Of a stretch of DNA of 64,000 nucleotides, positions 46,812 through 61,794 are shown piece by piece. The notes beneath the pieces are model-generated. The model saw only the letters and a program-made list of their open reading frames with translations, was not told the DNA's origin and searched no databases. Source of the DNA: Cristatella mucedo (Eukaryota; Bryozoa; Phylactolaemata; Cristatellidae); contig WPIO01000029.1 of the NCBI GenBank assembly GCA_009760855.2, positions 3,812,001-3,876,000 of the forward strand. Direction: 5' to 3'. The position numbers and the translations under genes are program-made. Every line of letters starts with the position of its first letter. The stretch's first letter is position 1.

Positions 46812-50168
<3,357 letters not shown>

Positions 50169-50562
50169 CGCGACGCAGAATGCTGCGTGCCTTAGGGGCT
50201 GCGAGGCCAACGGTCTTGTGCACGCGATTTTGCTCAAGGACCAGACAACGATATATTGTTTCGCAGAAGCGATTTCGTAGCATTGCGATCTCTCGCGTGC
50301 GAAATCCAGCCTGCTCCAGCTTCTGGAATGGCTTAGCACACCGGTCGGGCACAAGCGCGAGTAACGTGGAAGGAGCACCGCCTGTAAGGGCTGGACCTGG
50401 AGGCTTGCTTCCATCGTCGACCAGCGGTATTCCGGCTCGGAACGGCGATCGCACGGTGCTAATCTCGCTGCCCTCGGCTTTGCTACAATCCGTGGCCGCC
50501 CACCGGTGCAGTCAGCTCGGCCGAGTCGGCCAGCTCTTGGGTGGACAAAGGCTCGCCCACTC

Positions 50563-53500
50563 TCAGTGTGGCCATGGGCAACGGTATGGCGCCGACGGAG
50601 GCGGCTTGAGGCATCGCTGCTGCTCCTCACAGCCCGGTGGCGCCCAGTTCTGCAAATGGAGCCATTGCACGAGCCTCTGAGCTCCGGCAGCGCGGCGAGC
50701 AGCAGTGGTGGCAGCAAGGCCTTGAGATCTGATTAAATCACATCGAGATGACGCCCCATTTTGTCGTGATCACGGGCGAGTTTGCTGTGGCAGCGTGCGC
50801 ATGGGCTAACGAAGTAGAGGATGACGATCGAACCAAAGGCGGTGCCTGATTGTCGCATGGCGCCGTACGCACCTGTATCGCCAGGTCGCACCAGTCTAGC
50901 TGCGGCTTGCCCGGTACAAGGTTGCTGCGATGGTTGGCCACCACTTGCGAGATGTCTGCCAGCGCCGCCGCATACTCGGCTGTCTTGGGACTGCAGCGGC
51001 CAGCATGCATGCACGGTGCTGGCGTGGGGCGATGCTCGGCGCCTGGTCACACACGCGTGATTGACTCATCGAGCTCTGCTCGTTCAAGGTCATGTGCCAA
51101 AAGGCGAACCGACACGCCCAGTGGCCACCGGTCATGCCTGATGGCCACCGATTGCTGCCACAGCAGCAAAAGCGCTGGCAAGCTGCCGATGTTGCTGCTA
51201 AAGCGTTGGTATCTAGCCAATGGCTCATACCTGAGAGGGTACTTCTCTCCGGGATCGCGACCCAGGTGGAATACGACCGGTTGAAAGGTATGGTTCATCT
51301 GTTCGTGGGTCGTGACGTTAACCACTTGCTCGCCAGGGCAAAAGTCGACTCCCTAAACAGACAGTAACCTCCATGCCACTCGGCCACCAGCACAAGGGCT
51401 TAGCGACGCCAGCCGACTTACGTTCTGCTACGGTGGGGTTTTTGGCAGTGGGATAGCTGTGTGTGCAGTCTACTTTGCTACGGCAAAACGCCACGTGCCA
51501 GGCCAGGCGTTGGGCTAGTGACTTTCTGCTACGGTGGGGTTTTTGGCAGTGGGATAGCTGTTTGTGCAGTCTACTTTGCTACGGCAAAACGCCACGTGCC
51601 AGGCCAGGCGTTAGGCTAGTGATATCTCTCAGCAAATGGGTCGAGCACTGAACAGAAAGAAGCCGGAGCCTGTGTGCTAGCCTGCCGCTCCTTTCCCTTG
51701 GGTGGAGCTGGTGCAGTGCCATGCACTCACGGTGCTGAACTCCTCGGCCGAGTTGGACCACGTCCAAAGGTGAGCTTTGTACAGACCGTGCCGCACCGCC
51801 ATCAGCTCGTTGCCGCGGTAGAAGAAGACGGGCCTGAAGCACGCAAGCCGTCGCTGCGGCTACACCGCTGAGCCGAGTGAGCGGCATTCCTGCTCGGCGC
51901 CGGCAGCATGGAGGGGGTGGAGCTGGGGGCTGCAAGCTCGGAGCTCATACTTATCCGCCTCGGTCCCGTTGATGAGCGCGCTGCGAAGACTCTGTCCATC
52001 GATTACTCGATCGCCCGGGATCGGGACGTCGGCGAGATCGAGGAGCGTGGCAAACAGATCCATGACCGTGCCGGTCTGATGGGACACCTGCAGCGGGATG
52101 CATCGGATCGAGTGAGAGAAGCTCTTGCCCTGCCGATCCCAGCTAGTGGCTCCGAGGCAGCTACGCACCCATCGATTCAGGAGCAGCCTGGCGGACGTGG
52201 GCATCACCGGGGCGTGGCTTTGCACTGCTTGCACCTGGACGTGGCCCGAAGTAAGCACGGTGGTTCGAGCAGTCAATGTGGTGAGCCGTGATGGCACACT
52301 AGGTAAGGCAGTTAGTTGCTTTCACGATCTCGGGACCGAGGTCGTAGGTTCAATTCCTGCAGTTGGCGATTCTTTATCACCACTGCAAGCGGTGGTGATA
52401 GCCGTAAAGGCTCTTCTGTCGCTATACAAAAAGAGGCTGTTTAATCAGCTAGGATTTATTTATTTATTTATTCATGGGCGGTCTGTAGCCATACCGAGCC
52501 AAGGACGGATGTCTACGGCACTATGGCTGTGCATTGGTATCCAAAAAAAAGCAGCATGCTTATCTGCAAGTGCAGAATGCTGAGACCCATCGAGCATGCT
52601 TACGAGATACTTATATGTGACCGTGTCCGAATCACACTAAACTGTTAGAGATAAACAAGGACGATGAAGCGAGAGGACTCCACGTGCCGAGCAGAGGCCC
52701 AGACCTGAAAGCTCATCGGAAAAAGGCTGCTGTGATCGCTCGGCTGTAAACGTCTGGCTGTATGCAAACAAAGTCACTGAATCGGCCCCATGCTCGTAGA
52801 CAGTGGCACTGCATCGGCTGCTCTCACCTTTCCTGCCGAGATGACTTGGGGCCACCAGGCAATGGCTGGCTCCCTCATGCCTCCCTCGAAAGTCGTCTCC
52901 TTTCCGCACAGCAGTCGGCCATTGCTGCCACCTACAAGAGTGATGACGGTGACTGCTGGAATGGCGAATGCTCGAGCCGTGAGCTATAAGAGTCATGCAG
53001 TGGGATGTGACTCGTATCCGGCAGCAAGCCCACCGAAGCACGGCCGAGCACGCTGCCTGCGCGTGCCTAGTCCGATCAGCCCTCAGCACATTGTACAGGC
53101 ATGCATGTGCGAGAGATGCAGGCATATTGGTACTTGTGTGCACGCATGCATGAGCGTGTGGGGCTCTCTACCAGCACTCGAGCCAGCGAGCGAATGTAAC
53201 CATGTACATATGTTCGCAGAGAGCCACCAGTGTACCCACACGGTCTTAGCCTGAGGGGGAAGGGTAAGGTGCTCGCACTTCACGTCCCAGGTCGTGGGTT
53301 CGACTACTGCAGCTGTCAAATCTTTTATTCCCCATTGCAAACGAGCAGTGGCGATAGCTATTAATAATCCTATGCGGCTAGACACAGCGAGGCTGCTTGA
53401 TCAGCTGACCTTCAGTTTTACTTTACGCACACCGGTGTGCTAAGATTCGCCGAGCATAAGATGGCAAGCGTGGCGCTGGGCAGACTAGTCAGCCACCACC

Positions 53501-56500
53501 CAGCATCAGCAGTGGGAACCAATCTCAAGAGTGACGGACGAGTTGAATGAGGCACGACCGTGCAGCACCGGTGCACGGGGAAAGTGCCAACAATCGTAAA
53601 CATTCATGCACTTACCATTTGTCTTTGCATATGTGGCCGCTCCATTATCTGACGTGAAGAAGACGAAAGTGTCCTTATCGATGCCCAGAGCTACCAGCCT
53701 CTCCAGTATCTGCCCAATGCCGTCGTCAATTTCTCTTAAAGCATCCCCGTACCTGTTAACGAGCCAGGAGCAGTGAAGGAGTCACTTGCGACTAGCCGAC
53801 CGGCTGCAGTACGTACGGCATGACCCCTCGCGTCGGTACGACCCGTAGGTATGGGCAGAAAGACGATACCGAGAAGCCTCGAGAACCGTGAGAGCTAGCA
53901 GGCTTGCTACCTTGGGTCACATCGAGCTTCCAGCCTCGCTAGCTTTTTATCGACAGTTATGCACTTCATCCCTCTCCCTCTGCCGCAATTAAATGCCCGA
54001 TACTCACGTCAGCTTCGATTGCAGCGGCTCACATGTCCTCACTGCCGAACTGTTACTTACAGCCCACGCCTGCTGGTGCCCAGGAACTTCCTGTTTGCGT
54101 AGAGTGGTTCGTGAGTGGCATCCGGTGCCCAGTAAAGGAAAAATGGCTGATCCGAAGTTGCCTGCTCGTCTATAAAGTCCAGGGCATCCTGCAAATAGCA
54201 TACTTTGTGAGCCTCAAATATCATGCAGGCCTTGCTCCCGACCGCACGTGCAGTCATACCTGAATGTACCACGACGTGATGTTGGATTCGCCCGTCTTGC
54301 TGTTAATTGCGTAGTCTTCGAAATATCTTGAATGGAACAATGAAACTGCTCGTTAACATTGCATGACTTAACAGCAGCATCAGCTTCTGCTGTGAAAGCT
54401 TGACTTGGCAAGGCTACCGTTTACTGTCACCAGCCCAAGTACGATACACTGGAGTAAGACGGCAAGAGGGGAAAATCGATAAAAAGCTACTTTTCTACAG
54501 CGCAGCGCACACACGAAAGTCTTCTGCGAGTGCAAAACCGAGCATAAATGAGTGACCGGAGGCACTGTGGGTCATGCTGGTCAGGTGGTCTGCCGCTTGC
54601 CGCTGGTCTCGGGCCAGTCCCCCAGCTAGCGCATCTGGGCTCTGCACTTTTAGGCTGGTCACTCGTGCACACATGACAGTCCTAACGCAGCTGACAGGCT
54701 CGAGAGGTGCCTGCAGAGAGAAATGAGACAGTGGCACACCTCATTGCTGTTCACATGCACGGCAGTGGCTCCATGTCACAGACCAATTTGCATGCTTTGT
54801 ATGTGAAATACGGTTAGATAGGTTTCCAGGCCAAGGTCATTATTGCTCCACATCAGACCTATGGGCTGTGAGCCGTTAATAATGACAGTGCATGCACCGT
54901 GCCTTCTACTGATCACCCATCACCATTCAATTATATCACCACATACCTGTACTTACCTGCAGCTAATTATATCACTACATACCTGTACTTACCTGCAGCT
55001 ATACTAACAATAATCACGATAGTAGATCGTTTTATAGTGCCCTAAGAGAACTAACCTTGCTGCAAGAAAATCGATAATCATGTCATAATGACATGTACAT
55101 GGCAGGTACTCACACCAGTCACACCTACACTGTCACCAGCCACGGTCAGACGTTGCAGAGGTGACAGGATAGGAATAAGGCTACAAGGACTAAGGCTCAG
55201 TTCTGCACAACATGGCTACCTAAATGCGGTTGCTTTCACGACCTCGGTCCCGATGTCGTGGGTTCGATTCCTGCGGTGGGCGATCCTTTATCGACACTGC
55301 AAGCGGTGGTGATAGCCGTAAAGGCTCTTCTGTCGCTATACAAAAAGAGGCTATTTAATCAGCTAGGATTTATTATTTATTTTTATTATTATGAGCAAAG
55401 CCCTACCTCAGTGGACTTAATAGCTGACCAATATGTAAAGGACACAGTCAAAGTACGTCGAAATGAGCACACTGCTTGACAGAGTATTACCTGCCAACCA
55501 TATTATCGTCACGATAAACAGGTATGTTCGGCGTCCTCTTGTCATCATAAGGGCCGAAGTGGCAGTTAGGTGAGCCAAACCATCGATCAAAACCATGCTT
55601 CAGAGGCAAAAACTGTGGCTGATGACCCAAGTGCCTAGTCAGACAAATAATAATAATACCTCATTTGTAAAGCACCCAGAGCGAATTAAATCTCTTTCTA
55701 AGAACTTGGAATATGCTGGAAAAAAGCATGCCAATCGAATAGTGATCATATGCAGTGCTACTGTGCATAAATAATCAAACACATTATAATTAGCACGAAA
55801 GGAGCAAAAGCTGTGAGGAACAGATGGGGTTTAGCTGCTTTTTTTTTTTACTATCTTCAGGTGTGAGTTCCAGGCTTTGGGAGCATACAAACTAAAGGCA
55901 CCGTCTCCCAAGGCTTTGAGGTTGCTTAGAGGCACAGCTAGCTGATCAAAGAGAGCCGAGTGAAGTATGATACAAAGCCTGGTTAGGAAGTATTTCGGAT
56001 AGGTTTTCTAGAGCAAGATAATTAAGATACCTAGACTTGGATACTAAACCTTAAAGTCGATACACTTCTTGGTAGGGGGCGAGCAGGGTCTAAAGTATGG
56101 GATTGAGCCGTTTTTTCAACCTAGTGGCAAGAACTGCCTGCACGTTTAGCTGGCAACAAGTGGTACACATTAAATGGCCGGGCATGTTTCATCTCCATTA
56201 ATAATATAAGCAGAAAGCTGTGCTATTTTTTGAACCAAGTATGAGCAATGGTGCAGCTGAATAAGTTCCGGGGGTCAAACAGACGCCCATAGAGGAGGCC
56301 GATCAAGTCCCATTAAAGGCAGGCTTAAAGTTTAGGCAGCAGCCAGAGGCGGTCGGCTGATTTTAAAATGCGGCCTATACCAGAATGCGATTGGCATGAG
56401 AATGAACATGAGTGGATTGAGCTGCATAACAGTCGATTTTCTAATGTAAGGGCCATCGAACGGACCGATGCAGATTCACAACCCTACATGCAAAAGTATG

Positions 56501-57516
56501 CAACAATGATGTCAGTCATAAAGCCGATAGTAATACACCTACCATTTACCGATGATCTTGCTGTAGTAACCTTGTTGTCTAAGAAGCTCGGGAAGCAGCA
56601 ATTCGTCGGTTGGAATGCCTCCCATGATCTCTTGAGGTGTGTATGCTGTCAAAGGTTAGGTCTCAAAACAATAGCATCTTGGTTTCTAGCGTGCTAGTTT
56701 TTATAGTACCAGCGCGAAAGCACTTCGCTTAGACGGTGCAGCGATTAGAAAATGTTTGCTGCATTAGCCAGCTACACGGGTAGTGCCATCCTTACCATTT
56801 CTTGCATGATTGTTAGACGTATAAAATCCATTTCGGATCGGCAGCCTGCCTGTGAGCAGGGATGCTCTTGCTACAGCAAAAAAAGCTGTTCTTTGGACTT
56901 TTGGGTTCGCAGACTCCCATAAAAGGCTGGACCAGACTATCAATATCATATACTCGAAAATAGCAGCTCAGAGTCAGCTAGGGGAAGGTAAGAAGCACAC
57001 GAGGCGCGAGAACACACTTGCCAGCGAAAAGACGAAATGAATGAGCACCAAATGCTAATGCGAGTTCGCTCGTGGAGGCCCTGTGCAGCTGCCTACACCT
57101 AGTCAATCGGCGCGTTAAATCATAAATGGCCAAGCAGACAACTTCATAGCTGCAGGAAGAGGTTAGCAGCTTCTGTAGAAACGGGCAGGGTGCGGCTCAC
57201 AAGGCGAGCACAGTGGATTTGCCGCGTAGAAGTCAGTCAGCAGCATTCCTTCCTGTGCCATCTTGTCAAGTGCTGGCGTCTCCCTGCTGGGCTCTCCGAA
57301 AGCCCCAATGTCCCCATAGCCAACCTGTATGTAATGACGCACGATGAGCTAGCTGGCGCTATCGATCTCGGTTCTCTCGCCAAATAAACCTAAGCCGCTT
57401 TCGCTACTCACGTCATCCATTAGCATTACGATAAAGTTCGGTGGCCGTACAGAATTTGCAGTTGTCCAAAGCGTGCACAGAAGCAAAAACCGAGGAATGT
57501 CCCGTCGAAAACCCAT
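50563..57516 (-). CDS. GALNS: N-acetylgalactosamine-6-sulfatase
   Basis: Lysosomal sulfatase removing 6-sulfate from keratan and chondroitin sulfate. Fourteen minus-strand exons: 57516-57412, 57324-57201, 56870-56796, 56645-56543, 55634-55491, 54326-54260, 54188-54061, 53752-53616, 52931-52828, 52087-51951, 51833-51731, 51352-51231, 50990-50873, 50649-50563. Phases agree throughout: 517 aa, against 522 aa and 14 exons in human GALNS. The start at 57516 gives a signal peptide ([17 protein letters not shown]...); an in-frame ATG at 57597 would add 27 residues. Landmarks: FIVMLMDD metal-binding Asp pair; CSPSR with the formylglycine Cys at about 74, split by intron 2; [98 protein letters not shown]. 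All key catalytic blocks are present. It converges with L2HGDH. Confidence 0.96.
51423..51622. repeat. 101-bp tandem duplication in GALNS intron 11
   Basis: Two adjacent copies of a 101-base unit starting TTCTGCTACGGTGGGGTTTT, differing at about three positions. The corresponding intron of the second GALNS copy (61185-61438) lacks it, so it arose after the two copies separated. Confidence 0.95.
52282..52473 (+). mobile_element. SINE-B in GALNS intron 9
   Basis: Full-length SINE-B (GAGCCGTGATGGCACACTAG head, GGTTCAATTCC box B, AAGCGGTGGTGATAGCCG, (TTTA)n tail), antisense to GALNS. The duplicated intron at 61.8-62.1 kb has the flanks but no SINE. Confidence 0.93.
53242..53410 (+). mobile_element. 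SINE-C in GALNS intron 8
   Basis: GGTAAGGTGCTCGCACTTCA box A region, GGTCGTGGGTTCGACTACTG box B region, ATCTTTTATTCCCCATTGC body and GGCTGCTTGATCAGCTGACC end. Confidence 0.78.
55210..55390 (+). mobile_element. SINE-B in GALNS intron 5
   Basis: GTTGCTTTCACGACCTCGGT, box B GGTTCGATTCC, AAGCGGTGGTGATAGCCG, CAAAAAGAGGCTATTTAATC, TTTA-type tail. The first 15-20 bases of the head are degraded. Confidence 0.88.
55650..56345 (-). mobile_element. LINE-A 3' fragment in GALNS intron 4
   Basis: On the minus strand: [20 protein letters not shown] near 55860-55930, a 3' UTR, and a decayed hairpin (AGAGATTTAATTCGCTCTGG) with an ATT tail at 55650. It is sense to GALNS and old. Confidence 0.8.
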
Positions 57517-57599
57517 GGTTAGTGTGGCCCTGCGCCGCCAGTCACCGGAGCATTGGGGCCTCACTTCCGCGACCTTCGGTAACCCGGGAGTGTCCATAG

Positions 57600-58369
57600 C
57601 CGCAGGCGTGGGCGTGGCTCAGCGATCGGCTCCTCGTGAGTCTGGTCCAAGTGCTTCGAACAGCCTAAATAAGAAACGCGGTGTCCGGGTCTCCATCACC
57701 ACCGTGGCCCGAACAGAATATAATAGACACTTAACGAAATATAAATCCCAATGTGAGTATAAGCAAAATTCTTAAATAGATGAAGATGCTGGCCATCGAC
57801 TGGCGACTTGCTTAGTTGCCACACTAAAGATTTACGACCACTTTGCTGTTGATACCACCTAACTAGAATATCTTTTGTTTTTTTTTGGTTTCAAGCGAAA
57901 TAAGCCTCTAAAATACAGTGGCGTGTCCAATTACTCACATACACCGTTGGATTTTCTAGCACGGTACGTAATGCTAGAGCGTTACTTTTGACACGGGTGC
58001 GCTCTTGACATCCTCAGTTTGCAGCTGCAAGCCATGTTCCGCATAGTCCAGGATTTCTTTGCTACCCTCGTGAATTTGATACGACCTTTTGTCGTTCGCT
58101 ACCATTTAATGGTCTCTAGCTTTATTAGCCACCTTCTTTTACAAATTCCTGGTTTTGGAGGCCTGCGATGCCTAGTTGGCTGTTCTCCTGCATTTAATAT
58201 CGCTCAGCATAAACGTGGTTAAGCAGTTTACATGGATACAGAAAATTTTTATGCGTACGATTACGGCAATTAGTTTTATTAAGGACTCCCGTTAAGTGCC
58301 CTTAATCGTCTGTGCAAGCGTCCTGTATCGTCTGCCACTGAAGCTAAAACTAAACAGTACGACTGGTCT
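57600..58369. other. no gene recognised (GALNS upstream region)
   Basis: Immediately 5' of GALNS. The first few hundred bases should hold its promoter, but no defined motif is visible. Confidence 0.4.
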
Positions 58370-59000
58370 GCCGTCTACGGCGTAGTTTCCTCACCGATTT
58401 TGTCTGAGCTTCACTTTCTCCCTATTCAATATTCGATATAATTATCCTCTATCTGGCCTACAGGTCGCTTCACTCGCTTGACCAGCCTACTCATTCGACC
58501 TCCTTGCTACTATGAAGTACTCCCGGACCACCTGCTCCTCAGCATCTAGCTATCTCACCATCCGTCGAACTAAATTGAAAGCTTTTGGTGATAGAACCTT
58601 CAGCTCATATGCACCGAAAGCCTACGACTCGCTTCCAGCTAGGTTAACTGCCATCGATGACTTAGCATTGTTTTAAGTTTCAGTGAAAGAGACACCTGCT
58701 CCGGTCAGCTGTCCCTTAGCATAAAAACGTGTCCTTTTTTGTTCCCGTGTCTCTTGTTTGCTTACCATTGCACGAGTCAGTGCCTGGTACGAGCCAGAGG
58801 CTCTACTAAGCGGCGGTCATGAGATGTTTATGTTTGCTTCAGCATGCTGGTCTAAGCAGGGTGTTTGCTTTTGCATGGTTGATTCCATGCATGTCACTAA
58901 CCATTGGTTATTGATTCACTTACAGCGAGTTTTAAAGCATCTGTTTACAAAGTCTTTAGGGTGCTATACCAGTTATTATTATCTTTGCTATTATAAGGAT
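58370..59000 (+). mobile_element. LINE 3' fragment (decayed)
   Basis: Plus-strand C-terminal reverse transcriptase remnant: VSSPILSELHFLPIQYSI, YLTIRRTKLKAFGDRTFSSY and APKAYDSLPA, followed by a 3' UTR with a GCGAGTTTTAAAGCA / GGGTGCTATACCAG hairpin-like end and ATTATTAT. Confidence 0.82.
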
Positions 59001-59384
59001 ACTATAAGTATAAGGAGACAGCCATTTGACCATGCCTGAATGTTCATAAAACCATTAATAGCACAACTTTTTCATCTTTGTGGTCACCTAAAATATAAGC
59101 TGCATAAAGCTATGGAAGAGAATGAGAACATTTATCTTCAAACAAATGATCAATTTATATTTGCACGACATTCCTTTGGCGCAATCATCTTTACACAGAA
59201 TCAAGCTATTTAATCAGATAATTATACCATCCATACATGCTGACGGTAGTGGCATGTGGGTTTACTTCAGCCTTTCTTCAGACTGAAGTTCGGTGAACTT
59301 TGCTGTACATGTGCATGATTTCAGATAATAAGCTCAAGGACGTTTAATGACATGTGAAGCTAAACTCCGGTGCTTTAAAACATT

Positions 59385-59525
59385 AGTTTGGCCCGTTGGT
59401 TAACGTGCTCGCCCCCACCGAGTTCTGGCCGAGGTCGTGAGCTCGAGCTCAGTGGCACACGTGAAGTGCCTGAGTAGAGACTAAGTTCTCTTAGGACACA
59501 AAACAAATGAATTACTAAAATTATC
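59385..59525 (+). mobile_element. SINE-A (hairpin SINE)
   Basis: Sense copy: TTGGCCCGTTGGTTAACGTG, GGTCGTGAGCTCGAGCTC, then GAAGTGCCTGAGTAGAGAC, TAAGTTCTCTTAGGACAC, AAATGAATTACTAAAATTA. Confidence 0.85.
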
Positions 59526-59744
59526 AAATAGTTCTCACTCTTTAAGAGGACGCTCATACTGTTCAACAGCACAGAAGCAATGCTTTATAGAGTGCAAGGG
59601 AAATTCTTTCTTGGCCTCATGCACGGCATGACTCAACCTAATTTCCATATGCAATAATGGATGGTGCTATCGAAAAGATGCAAAGACATTCGCTCACCTA
59701 ACATGCATATCTATGGAACCGTCTGCAAGCCTTCTACAGCCAAA

Positions 59745-59890
59745 TTCAGCAGCCTCATTTATATAGCAACATAAGAGCCTTGGCGGTTCCCACCACTGCT
59801 TCCAGTGAGCAATACATGATCGCCGACTTTAAGATTCAAAACCCACGACCGGGGTCGGGAAAAGCGATCGCCTTACCCCTGGTCTAAGAC
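59745..59890 (-). mobile_element. SINE-C
   Basis: Read on the minus strand: GGTAAGGCGATCGCTTTTCC box A region, GGTCGTGGGTTTTGAATCTT box B region, GGAAGCAGTGGTGGGAACCG, GTTGCTATATAAATGAGGCTG. Confidence 0.75.
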
Positions 59891-60011
59891 TCAGCATACG
59901 GTCGATAGGAGTTTTTCGGCAAGGCACCAAAGCTATCTATAGAGTTTTCTATGCAACAAAGCTGAGGGCTGGTTGCTTGTATATGTCCCACCCACGGTCT
60001 CTACCATTTCA

Positions 60012-60185
60012 GGGTCCGTCGGAAGTAGGCAAGTAGGCCGTTGCTCCCAGCAAGTGGGGGCACAGTGGCCGATTTTGTCTTTGACATCGGCAGCCAGGTG
60101 GCTGTGGTATGCAATCCAAATGCACCAGCATTACCACCTGTACCGCTGCTGATGGTTGGCGAGCGCTCTGCCATAGAGTTTGACC
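60012..60185 (+). pseudogene. L2HGDH: fossil of the L2HGDH last exon
   Basis: After TTTCAG the sequence GGTCCGTCGGAAGTAGGCAA follows the last L2HGDH exon (49973 onward). GTGGCCGATTTTGTCTTTGA corresponds to codons for VDDFVFD, and AATGCACCAGCATTACCACC to NAPSPAAT. One G is missing at the exon start and there are further indels and stops. The sequence between here and the GALNS-like stop also resembles 50168-50563. It is the dead half of a duplicated L2HGDH-GALNS junction. Confidence 0.82.
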
Positions 60186-60186
60186 A

Positions 60187-60260
60187 AGCACACACACACA
60201 CTCACACACATGCGCGCGCCCACGCACGTGCGTGCACATACACACACACATACACCACAG
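60187..60260. repeat. (CA)n/(CG) interrupted microsatellite
   Basis: CA-rich run with CGCG interruptions just past the L2HGDH fossil. Confidence 0.85.
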
Positions 60261-60455
60261 CAGAGCACTGATAGGCACGATTGGGTCTGTGCCTGCAAAA
60301 TTGATTTGTCTCATAATGACCTAGCAATAATTTATTGTGTTGCTGAACAAATCACGATATTGCAGCATGGTACCATTTGGAGTAGCAGTCTAGCTCCTGC
60401 TGCTACTGTTGCTGCTGCAGCGGGAATAATTGGATGTGCAATGAAAGTGAAGGCA

Positions 60456-61794
60456 TCATGCCGGCCACGGGCAACGGTATGGCGCCGACGGCGGCGGCTT
60501 GAGGCATCGCTGCAGCTCCTCGCAGCCCGGTGGTGCCCAGTTCTGCAATTGGAGCCACAGCGCGAGCTGCTAAGCAGTGACAAGCAGTAGCAGCAGCAGC
60601 AAGGTATCTAGAATTAATTAAATCGTAGAGTGCTGTTGCTCTATTGTGGAGACCTCTGGTGTCTGACACAGGCAGCCTAGGATGGCTAGTGTAGACGCCT
60701 CACAGGCTCATGACGAGGAAGCAAGGGACGCTGCATGCTGCACGAACCTGTATGGCCAGGTCGCACCAGTCCAGCAGAGGCTTGCCCAGGACGAGATTGC
60801 TGCGATGGTTGGCCACCACTTGCGAGATGTCAGCCAGTGCCGCCCCGTACTCGGCCGTCACAGGACTGCAACGCAGGCACGCAATGTGCTGTTTTCACGA
60901 GTGAGACGGGGTGCTAGTGCAGTCACTTGAACTCGCTAGTGGGAAGGCAAAACGATAGTCCCGCCGCCCATGCCGTCCGAGCTTCGGCATGATGAGTAGC
61001 TCATCGACGAGCATTGCTGATGCTGCTTGCGTGCCACTGGCCTAGTTGTCAACAGTTAATACCTGAGGGGGTATTTCTCTCCGACATCGCGACCCAAGTG
61101 GAATATGATGGGCTGCAGGGTGTGGTTCATCTGCTCGTGGGTCGTGACGTTGGCCACTTCTTCGCCAGGACAAAAGTCGACTCCCTAGGGTAGACAAACA
61201 TAGACAGTCGCAGCTCCGCTTGCCATGCAGCATCGAGCTGGAGCACGAGCTCGCCTTGGCAGCCATCGACATGTGCGACACGCCGTCTGCGCACACTGGC
61301 CACCACGTGCCACCTAAGGCAAAGGGCTTCCAGCTGCTGTGGCCAGGTGCTCGATGCTGCACAATGCTGCTAGCAGGCGAACCGACGGACGGTGAGCCGA
61401 GCTGTCTCTCGTGGGTGATGGAATGGTGCTGAACTTACGGTGCTGAACTCCTCGGCCGAGTTGGACCACGTCCAAAGGTGAGCTTTGTACAGACCGTGCC
61501 GCACCGCCATCAGCTCGTTGCCGCGGTAGAAGAAGACGGGCCTGAAGCACGCGAGCCGTCGCTGCGGCTACACTGCTGAGCCGAGCAAGTAGATTTCCTG
61601 CTCGGTGTAGGCAGCATGGAGGGGCGGAGCTGGGGGCTGCAAGCTCGGAGCTCATACTTATTCGCCTCGGTCCCGTTGATGAGCGCGCTGCGAAGACTCT
61701 GTCCATCGATGACTCGATCGCCCGGGATCGGGACGTCGGCAAGATCGAGGAGCGTGGCAAACAGATCCATGACCGTGCCGGTCTGATGGGACAC
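60456..61794 (-). CDS. second GALNS copy, exons 10-14 only
   Basis: Five exons on the minus strand: 61794-61658, 61541-61439, 61184-61063, 60865-60748, 60542-60456, with lengths (137, 103, 122, 118, 87) identical to exons 10-14 of GALNS at 50.5-52.1 kb, open frames and canonical GT/AG sites. It encodes [55 protein letters not shown] and [13 protein letters not shown], and stops after CPWPA. One conserved residue is changed: GRDPGE is GRDVGE in exon 12. By hand count exon 11 is 103/103 identical to the first copy, exon 10 differs at 3/137, but exons 12-14 differ by about 10-15%. No exon 9 is visible before the window end. This may be the 3' end of a complete second gene or a truncated duplicate. 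Confidence 0.85.
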
